The translations under genes were made by a program, and so were the position numbers. This document shows positions 55,031 through 61,387 of a DNA stretch of 64,000 nucleotides, piece after piece (the first letter of the stretch is position 1; the number at the start of each line of letters is the position of its first letter). The DNA lies in contig NZ_QMFY01000002.1 of NCBI RefSeq assembly GCF_003286915.1, positions 248,001 to 312,000 on the forward strand. The letters run 5' to 3'. Source of the stretch: Pseudochryseolinea flava. GTDB lineage: Bacteria > Bacteroidota > Bacteroidia > Cytophagales > Cyclobacteriaceae. The notes under the pieces were generated by a model. That model had not been told where the DNA came from and did no database searches. It was given only the letters and a program-made list of their open reading frames with translations.

Positions 55031-55140
55031 CGTTAGCTACAGTCGAGTCACCCGAGGAAGTTTCACGCGTCGTTCTCACAAGCATAAAGGTATCCCCTTC
55101 ATATGCTTACGCCGAAGCCGCTTCAGCATAGGCGCTAACG
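55031..55140. repeat. attC-like imperfect palindrome
   Basis: Outer arms CGTTAGC (55031-55037) and GCTAACG (55134-55140) enclose a second inverted pair, AAGCATAAAGG (55080-55090) against CCTTCATATGCTT (55096-55108), and a GCCGAAGCCGCTTCAGC hairpin. The layout is like integron attC sites (GTTA/TAAC outer cores, imperfect palindrome of about 110 bp), but the strict 7-base core consensus is not met and no integrase gene is present. Confidence 0.4.
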
Positions 55141-55624
55141 GATGTTCCTGTTTAATCTCAAAGGTAGATAATCCTGAACGGATCCACCAAGCTCACGGAC
55201 GTACCAATTTCCGGTGTGCAAATAAGTTAAGGCGCACGACACACTTTTACTGCAGCGATGAGTCACACGTGGTGTGACTCAAGCGAATTAAGCAACCACC
55301 ATTGACAGAGCGTTCATTTTTTTTAATACATTATTGTAGAAGAACGAGCTTTGGTGAGTATGTTGCGCGAAAAGGCAAATGGTCCGAGCAGGGATAGAAT
55401 TCTTCGCGATCCAAAGTTTAAGCGTACACGCGAAAATATGAGTGAGTTATGGCATGTCGCTGGCCTCCGGATTATTCTCGCTAACTTTGCGCCCCTGGCC
55501 TTTGATTTCTTTGCTGCACTTGCTAGAATTGATAAGTTTGAAATGTATTTTTTGCTACGAGTTTTATAAAATAAAGTGTGTCGGCGCAAATTTGCTGTCT
55601 TTAATATGTTTAAAAAATGAGCTT
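55141..55624. other. Intergenic region with hairpin and first copy of a direct repeat
   Basis: 484 bp without a gene. It contains a perfect 9-bp hairpin GAGTCACAC-GTG-GTGTGACTC (55260-55280) and the first copy of a direct repeat (55281-55346). The promoter of the lipocalin-like lipoprotein gene should lie near its right end. Confidence 0.45.
55281..55346 (+). repeat. Direct repeat flanking the lipocalin-like gene, copy 1
   Basis: Shares ACAGAGCGTTCATTTTTT, an AATACA block and TTGTAGAA with copy 2 at 56187-56254, plus a weaker match of AAG-GAATTA upstream. The two copies bracket the lipoprotein gene at 55625-56035. Confidence 0.5.
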
Positions 55625-56035
55625 ATGAAAACATCCTGCATTCTATTAGTTCTTATTTGCGTTTTGTCATGCGGTGCACCAAAATCTACTGACCAAGCAA
55701 ACTTACAGGGATCTTGGTTGGCGCAATCTGAAAGCCAAAACGGCAAGACATGGAATGTATCTTACCTATATGTCTTCAACGGAGATAAACTTTTTTTCAC
55801 AGACGAGACCGGCAAGGAGGTGACGTATTCTTACAAGTTGGACACTACTGGCAGCCTCAAGTTCATTATTATCCAGCCAGATGAGACGCTTAACATTTCG
55901 GCACCTGTCAGCATTGCTTATAAGTTGGACGGAGATTCGTTGAAGATTGTGATCGCACCACCTGGTTTGCGCCCTACAGAAATATCAGACAAAAACGATC
56001 AAGAGTTGATTATCTGCAAGCGAAAGGGTTCATGA
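55625..56035 (+). CDS. Lipocalin-like lipoprotein (TIGR03067-like)
   Basis: 136 residues from the ATG at 55625. Lipoprotein signal (ILLVLICVLSC) precedes a beta-barrel-like domain: LQGSWLAQSESQNGKTWNV, YLYVFNGDKLFFTDETGKE, YSYKLDTTGSLKFIII, AYKLDGDSLKIVI. This repeating 'biological molecule then test' strand pattern fits the TIGR03067/lipocalin-like family common in Planctomycetes and Bacteroidota. Function unknown. The gene is on the opposite strand to its neighbours and flanked by direct repeats, which suggests it arrived as a unit. Confidence 0.7.
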   Translation: MKTSCILLVLICVLSCGAPKSTDQANLQGSWLAQSESQNGKTWNVSYLYVFNGDKLFFTDETGKEVTYSYKLDTTGSLKFIIIQPDETLNISAPVSIAYKLDGDSLKIVIAPPGLRPTEISDKNDQELIICKRKGS

Positions 56036-56186
56036 AAATATCTAATCAAATTGTGATATTTTAATTTTATTGTTAGTTGGGGCGCACTCCTGTTGTAGCA
56101 ACAAGTCATGTGTGTGGAGACGAAAACTTACTACAGTAGTTGGATCACACCTCAAGCACTACCAGATTCGTCACCCCATATCGCCA

Positions 56187-56254
56187 AGGTGAATTACGCG
56201 TCGACCCTTTACAGAGCGTTCATTTTTTCGAATACAGCATTTGTAGAAAAATGA
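56187..56254 (+). repeat. Direct repeat flanking the lipocalin-like gene, copy 2
   Basis: Imperfect copy of 55281-55346: the best block is ACAGAGCGTTCATTTTTT (56211-56228), followed by AATACA and TTGTAGAA. Confidence 0.5.
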
Positions 56255-56327
56255 ATTTTAATATGCATCCTGAGAATAGAAACACTAAATCCGTCTCAAC
56301 GTTAGCAAAAGGGATTATTCATGGAAG

Positions 56328-56525
56328 CTATTGTTGCCAGTAGTGGGGCCCTAATCCATACTTCATTCGTAGCCTTGTCTTTTGTCCCCCATCCATATTA
56401 CTCCAATCTTCATTTGTCAGTAGTGCGGTGGGGCATTTTTTATTGACATTTTTCTCCGCTGACACTAGACTGAGCACACTTATTGGCTGGCTTTGGTTTG
56501 TGTGTTGGCCCGTGCGGCAAGCCAA
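56328..56525 (-). other. Possible small gene or remnant after the 1264-codon gene
   Basis: 65-codon minus-strand frame beginning 30 bp after the large gene's stop. The last third (PTALLTNEDWSNMDGGQKTR, then LRMKYGLGPHYWQQ) looks protein-like, while the first third falls inside a GC-rich repeat. It could be a degraded C-terminal end of a lost gene or a small accessory protein; evidence is weak. The flanking 56036-56327 holds only the direct repeat. Confidence 0.25.
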
Positions 56526-56545
56526 TGGGCGTGCGGTTTTAGATA
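56483..56545 (+). repeat. GC-rich repeat bracketing the 1264-codon gene, left copy
   Basis: Contains TTGGCTGGCTTTGGTTTG, GTGCGGC and GCCAATGGGCGTGCGG. The same words in the same order occur at 60433-60500 on the other side of the large gene. Short inverted ends TTGGCT (56483-56488) and AGCCAA (56520-56525) give it a palindromic character. Confidence 0.45.
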
Positions 56546-56555
56546 CTGAAATTTA

Positions 56556-59500
56556 TTAGTATTCCAATTTATCTCGTTCGGCACTTTCGTCCATTCGTTT
56601 TGCATCTGCTAAATAACCTTGTTGCATTCGTTTAAATATATCTGCAACATTTGGGTATTTATTCTTAAAATCAATTGCTAATTTCTCAAAGTAAGCCGCT
56701 TTTTCTCTTTCAATATCTCCTCCGTCAAAAGCACCTCTTGTCGATAAACCTCGCTTATTAAACATAGCGGAAGAATAACCACTCTTCAAATTGTCAGTAT
56801 TTATTTCCTCAATAACCTGAAATATTTTTTCTTGTGGCCACTCTTGAACATTTTCTGGATATTCTGCCAATACTTTTCCGATTTCCGAATCAGCAACTTC
56901 TAATCTGCTTACCGCTTTTGCCAATGTTCTTGCTTTTATAATCCATTCTTTTAATTCCACTTCGTTAATGGAATTATCCTCTTTCATTCCAGGGATTTTT
57001 TTCCAAGAGTGAAGTAGATGATACGCTTGTTTTGCCCTGCTTTGTTTTGCTGTGTCAGAAATTTCCTCTTGTTCTTTTTCTAACAAAGTTTTATCCTTTG
57101 GAATGTATATCCATTTTAAGACTTCGACAAAAAATTCAGGATTACTCGCCAATTCGTCTTCTAGTGTCTTTGGATTTCTTCTTGTCCCGTATGAATCTAA
57201 AAGAGGAAGATATATCCACTCCAAATGAATAAGTGTTGATTTTTCAATATCTGTTCTCTTGTCAAGTTCCTCAAAAATTCGTTCAATCCCATAACCTCTG
57301 TATCGTGGCGTCTCACTTGCTTCTTCTGTTCCTGCTTTTCTAAGCATTTCCGAAAGTAAATTACTTGGAATTGCATTTGCAAAATGAGACGCGATGTCTA
57401 TCGCAGAAAAAAACCTTTTATACTTCAAAAGCATTTCTATTCCGATTACTTTCTCTTTATCGGTAATATGATAGAAATGGGGGTTGATGTTTTGCCAATA
57501 TTCATTTTGTATTTCTGTATTTAATGAAGAAACAAAATCCCATAATTCTTGATTTTGATTTAATGGAATTAGAACATTAGAAAGTGCTATGTTACTAAAC
57601 TTTCTTTTTTGAAGTTCATTGAATAATGACTTTATCCAATCAAGGTTTTCAATGAGTGATTTACGATAAATGAAATTGTGAGAAAACCCAATGAGATTCT
57701 TTTCATCATTTAAACATTCACAAATGGTATAAATTTCGTCCTTATCCGTAACCACATCTGCTAAAGAACCCCCTAAAATCCAAAATTCTTTTACTTGTGT
57801 TCTAAGTTCAATAGTTTTATGTAATCCTAATTCTTTAAGAAAAATCGATACAGCATTCTTTCTTGCTTCGTCAATTCGCTTTTGTTGTTGCTCGTGTCGT
57901 TTCTCAAATTCATTATCTACATATTTAAATCCTTCGGGAAACTCTGGCCAATGGTCATTAAAAAGCCAGATGTATTTGTTTACAATATCTGTTGGTTGAA
58001 GGTTATTGTATAAGGTTTCCAACTTTACTAATTCACCTTCAGGCAAAGCCCAATTTGCCTCTGGATGCGACCGATGATGATTTAAAATTTTTCTGATTGA
58101 TTCCCATGTTGTAAATTTTTTCTGTTGAACTTTAGCGTAAATCGTATTAGCCCAATCCAATACTATTTTCCTGTCGTTTGGTCTAAGATTGGTTGTTTCT
58201 TTAATGAGTTGGGAAAACTTTTCCTCATCGTTATCAAACAGATTTATCAGCAGTTCTATGACTGCTGAATGGGTGTTCCATATTTCTTGATAAGAATATG
58301 TGAGGTTAGTGTTCTTATCAAACATCCGCCAACGCATTTTATGTGTCGGGTGTGCAATGCCATGATGGTCGGGTAACATTCTAATCAAAAGATTCCAACC
58401 CGACTCTTTTTCTTTTTCTGTAACGTACTTCAGAATCTCAATCCTTTCATCGAAAGATGCTAGGGTTTGATAATGCCAAGGCTTGAAGATTTCCGAAATA
58501 CTATTTATTGGTCTATTGGCTAAACTTCCACCTGGGTCAAGTCGTGAAAGTTTTAGTAAAATCAAACTAACATCTCTTAAATGCTCGGGCAACCAAGCCA
58601 AGTTTTCAAGTGCCCACAATAAACCTGTATGACGGCTTGTTTTGTGCATAAAACCATCTTCTTCTTTGAACATATCCATTATCTCAGGCTGTTCTTTTGC
58701 TAAAGAATTTTGTACAGTTTTTAAAAAACTTTCGGGCGATGCTTCTGAAATAAGTGGCAATTCATGGTCAACGGAAATCCACATTTCACCGCTTGCGTTG
58801 TTGAGTAAATCAAGAATGATATTGTCGACCCAATTTTGCGGATTATTGAGGTTAGGGATTTTTATTCCACTCAATTTTCCAACTAAAATTAGAGATTGTG
58901 TTAGTCCTTCTCTTGACCAATTCGAAAATTTCTTCTTTTTACTGAAGTAAGCTGTGAAACTGTCTTTATCTTCCGGTTCAATTATTGGATTACCATTTTT
59001 AAATGCCAATAGAAAACACTCTTGAATGTTTTGAAAATCTTTTGAGGTAAGTTGAGAAGAAAGGTTTGTCCACAAGTCTAAAGGCGAAGTTAGTCTCCAA
59101 GTTTCACCAATTTGAATGATTGGCGATTCTTCAAAAGTTTTCCATTTGTTTAGTGTAATTAAATAGTCGGAATATTTTTGTCCGGAGAGTTTTTCAATCA
59201 GCTCAATATCACCAACAAAAGTTTCATTCCATCTACCTAACAAAAGTGCTGGAATTATTTCGCGGATATTTTCTTTAGCGAACCACTTTGCTTTATACTG
59301 GGGGAAACCAAGTAACTTCTTTAGAATTGTGATGTTTCGCGCAGATTCTCTAGAATACTTTTCAGCATCATCTCTTGATACACCGCTTTCTATTAGCGAT
59401 TTGACTAATCCGTCTCTATCAAGTGTTGGTAACGTGATAGTTTCTTGATTAAAATTGTCATCAGCGCCTAATGGAACTAAGACGTGATGCCCTTTTGCAA

Positions 59501-60350
59501 CAGCCGCATAAAGCGGTTGAGCTTCATCAAATCTTGGAATTAGATTTAAAGCTGTATTTGTGTTAATTCGTATTCCACGAAAATTTCCTTCCGTATCCAC
59601 GATTAGTGCTTTTGAAAAAAATCTATCCGATTCTTCAGGTTGAAAAGTTTTAGCTGATGCAATAATGAAAGCTATTGCTTCATTTTTTGTAGAGGCTTTT
59701 ATTCCTTTGATGGTGGGGTCGCCTTGTAATGTCGATAACAATAGACCTTTTTCAAATTCTCTCCCCGCAATTATACTTTCAGGAGCAAGAACCAACCCTT
59801 TTGCACCGATTGACCACTCTTCCCAAAATTCGTCAGCGGTCATTATTCCGTCAAATGGATATGTTCCAACTCCTTCTTGGGCGGCAAGCCAACGGGAAAC
59901 AGAAAGTGCATTATCAAGCCATTGTTCTAAATCTACGGAGTCATATACTTTAACATCTTTCCAATGCTTTTCTGCCTTCTTTTCTACAATCCACTCATCT
60001 TTCTTTGTCCAAAGTCTTGGTGTGACAAATATGAAAACTGAATCGCTTGGCGTAAATCCTATTGGATTGTTTTTTCTTTTGTCATAATCATCATCTGCCT
60101 TTCCTTTACAATCAGACGAAGTGCCAAATTCCCACAAAGAGGTTCCTTGAGGCACGTAAGCTGTTTCGGTTTCACAATTAACAATACCGTCCCAACCTCC
60201 AATATATGTAGCACTGCCAGATGGAAGATTTGCTTTTGTACTTGCAGGTGTTGTTGCTCTTACCAATCTTGAAATGAGATAAGGCAGAGCGGCCTTTGAA
60301 AAGGTGGTGTTCGCCCAACTTTCAAGATTATTTCTTGTTACAAGTTTCAA
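56556..60350 (-). CDS. Large uncharacterised protein, nuclease-like N-terminus (candidate defence protein)
   Basis: 1264 residues. Residues 1-160 form a conserved N-terminal module: a helical start (LESWANTTFSKAALPYLISRLVRATT), GGWDGIV (Asp 54), PQGTSLWEFGT (Glu 74), a basic/acidic stretch KADDDYDKRK and VFIFVTPRLWTKKDEW. The Asp-then-Glu spacing recalls PD-(D/E)XK nucleases (inference). Residues 190-345 resemble a STAND-like NTPase scaffold (GREFEKGLLLSTLQGD, KNEAIAFIIASAKTF, GHHVLVPLGADDN), but no Walker A P-loop is visible. From about 350 the chain is all helical and repeat-like. No signal or membrane helix. Base composition is far more AT-rich than neighbours. Start is TTG at 60350; a TAG lies just upstream in frame. 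Stand-alone gene; I do not recognise a named system. Confidence 0.7.
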   Translation of the reverse strand: MKLVTRNNLESWANTTFSKAALPYLISRLVRATTPASTKANLPSGSATYIGGWDGIVNCETETAYVPQGTSLWEFGTSSDCKGKADDDYDKRKNNPIGFTPSDSVFIFVTPRLWTKKDEWIVEKKAEKHWKDVKVYDSVDLEQWLDNALSVSRWLAAQEGVGTYPFDGIMTADEFWEEWSIGAKGLVLAPESIIAGREFEKGLLLSTLQGDPTIKGIKASTKNEAIAFIIASAKTFQPEESDRFFSKALIVDTEGNFRGIRINTNTALNLIPRFDEAQPLYAAVAKGHHVLVPLGADDNFNQETITLPTLDRDGLVKSLIESGVSRDDAEKYSRESARNITILKKLLGFPQYKAKWFAKENIREIIPALLLGRWNETFVGDIELIEKLSGQKYSDYLITLNKWKTFEESPIIQIGETWRLTSPLDLWTNLSSQLTSKDFQNIQECFLLAFKNGNPIIEPEDKDSFTAYFSKKKKFSNWSREGLTQSLILVGKLSGIKIPNLNNPQNWVDNIILDLLNNASGEMWISVDHELPLISEASPESFLKTVQNSLAKEQPEIMDMFKEEDGFMHKTSRHTGLLWALENLAWLPEHLRDVSLILLKLSRLDPGGSLANRPINSISEIFKPWHYQTLASFDERIEILKYVTEKEKESGWNLLIRMLPDHHGIAHPTHKMRWRMFDKNTNLTYSYQEIWNTHSAVIELLINLFDNDEEKFSQLIKETTNLRPNDRKIVLDWANTIYAKVQQKKFTTWESIRKILNHHRSHPEANWALPEGELVKLETLYNNLQPTDIVNKYIWLFNDHWPEFPEGFKYVDNEFEKRHEQQQKRIDEARKNAVSIFLKELGLHKTIELRTQVKEFWILGGSLADVVTDKDEIYTICECLNDEKNLIGFSHNFIYRKSLIENLDWIKSLFNELQKRKFSNIALSNVLIPLNQNQELWDFVSSLNTEIQNEYWQNINPHFYHITDKEKVIGIEMLLKYKRFFSAIDIASHFANAIPSNLLSEMLRKAGTEEASETPRYRGYGIERIFEELDKRTDIEKSTLIHLEWIYLPLLDSYGTRRNPKTLEDELASNPEFFVEVLKWIYIPKDKTLLEKEQEEISDTAKQSRAKQAYHLLHSWKKIPGMKEDNSINEVELKEWIIKARTLAKAVSRLEVADSEIGKVLAEYPENVQEWPQEKIFQVIEEINTDNLKSGYSSAMFNKRGLSTRGAFDGGDIEREKAAYFEKLAIDFKNKYPNVADIFKRMQQGYLADAKRMDESAERDKLEY

Positions 60351-60432
60351 TTTGTTAAACGGCTAAGTGAAATTTATAATATGCTAATATAACTTTTATC
60401 TAAGTTATGATGGTCCTTTTGTGTAGGGGGGA

Positions 60433-60500
60433 TTTGGCTCTTGCCATGGCTTTGGTGTCGCGGTGGGTTGTGCGGCTATGGCATGTGCCAAATGCGCGGG
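60433..60500 (+). repeat. GC-rich repeat bracketing the 1264-codon gene, right copy
   Basis: TTTGGC near the start, TGGCTTTGGTGT, GTGCGGC and GCCAAATGCGCGGGG occur in the same order as in 56483-56545. Inverted ends ATTTGGC (60432-60438) and GCCAAAT (60487-60493). Confidence 0.45.
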
Positions 60501-60994
60501 GACGTTCGGAGCACAATCTTTTTAAAAATGCGAAGGGTCCGCTGTATTATTTTTTAGTCCGTCCTATGTTTAAATTTTCCAAAGTCCAAGTTGTCTGCGA
60601 AAGCGTTCACTTGTCCCCGTGGGAAATCTGTGTTAGAAAATTGTCGTCCGTTTTTTTGGAACACAAATTTGTCCGGGCTCTATTACTGCCAACGTCCCGA
60701 ATATATACAATTGCATGCAATTTCCTTATAGCACCATTGGCGTCTGTAAGTTTCAAAAATTCGCCTAAAAATCACGATTCCCCTTCAAAAATCATTGATA
60801 CTGTTTTATGATACTTCCTCGCCGCGTCACTACCGGTGATGCGACGCTATTACTTTCCGCGCCGTCTTCAACTTAAGCGTCGCGAAGCGCGCCAGTCTTC
60901 GAGTTACCGATTTTAGATGTCGCTTCACCCCTGGCCCCTAAAGGGGGAAACTATTTCAATTAATGTTCATGTGTGATGGCTCTTTAGGGATAAA

Positions 60995-61268
60995 GGGTGC
61001 GCTGAGGTTAACATTTTGAACACTGTGAAACGCACTCAACACCAACACGTCAACACGTTACCCTGTTAGAAAGCTGCGAGTTATGAGCTACGAGAAAATG
61101 CGTTAGACGTCAGGAAAGCTGCAAGCTCCTTGGCTTACACGCCTCAGGGTGAACATTTTTTTTACCGCAAAGTCGCGAAAGCGCGGAGGTGCGCGGAGGT
61201 TAACATTTAAACACCGTGAAACGCATTCAACACCCAACACACCAACACATCAACACATCAACACGTCA
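60995..61268. repeat. Duplicated 70-bp segment with short tandem repeats
   Basis: Both halves contain a G-rich AGGTTAACATTT block, then GTGAAACGCA-TCAACACC and a run of AACAC(A/G)TC-type 9-mers (61030-61060; 61225-61268). The second copy has more repeat units. No CRISPR-like spacers. Confidence 0.5.
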
Positions 61269-61347
61269 GTTGCTCAGCGGTTTCAGGTTCAAGGCCAAAG
61301 CATTCAAGGTAAAAGGTTAATGCAATATTGATAAACACCTGCATTCC

Positions 61348-61383
61348 TTGAACACTTGAACACTTGAACACTCGAACACTTGA
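61348..61383. repeat. Short tandem repeat CTTGAACAC
   Basis: About four units of the 9-mer (C)TTGAACA(C), one varied to CTCGAACAC, ending just before the stop codon of the GH5 gene. Probably a slippage-generated microsatellite-like tract. Confidence 0.55.
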
Positions 61384-61387
61384 ATCC

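Larger units (their letters stand above)
60351..61387. other. Intergenic region between large gene and GH5 gene
   Basis: About 1 kb without a convincing gene. It contains the right GC-rich repeat copy (60433-60500), the AT-rich promoter zone of the large gene (60360-60410), a pair of related 70-bp segments (about 60995-61060 and 61190-61268), and short tandem repeats. The 134-codon plus-strand frame at 60407 has no protein-like features. Confidence 0.5.

Noticed and set aside
60407-60811. 134-codon plus-strand frame next to the large gene
   Set aside because: Covers a GC-rich repeat and has atypical composition; no domain.
61030-61383. CRISPR-like array
   Set aside because: Units are 9-mers without spacers of constant length; simple tandem repeats.
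50522-61387. Prophage or transposon
   Set aside because: No integrase, transposase, terminase or structural phage gene was found in the interval.
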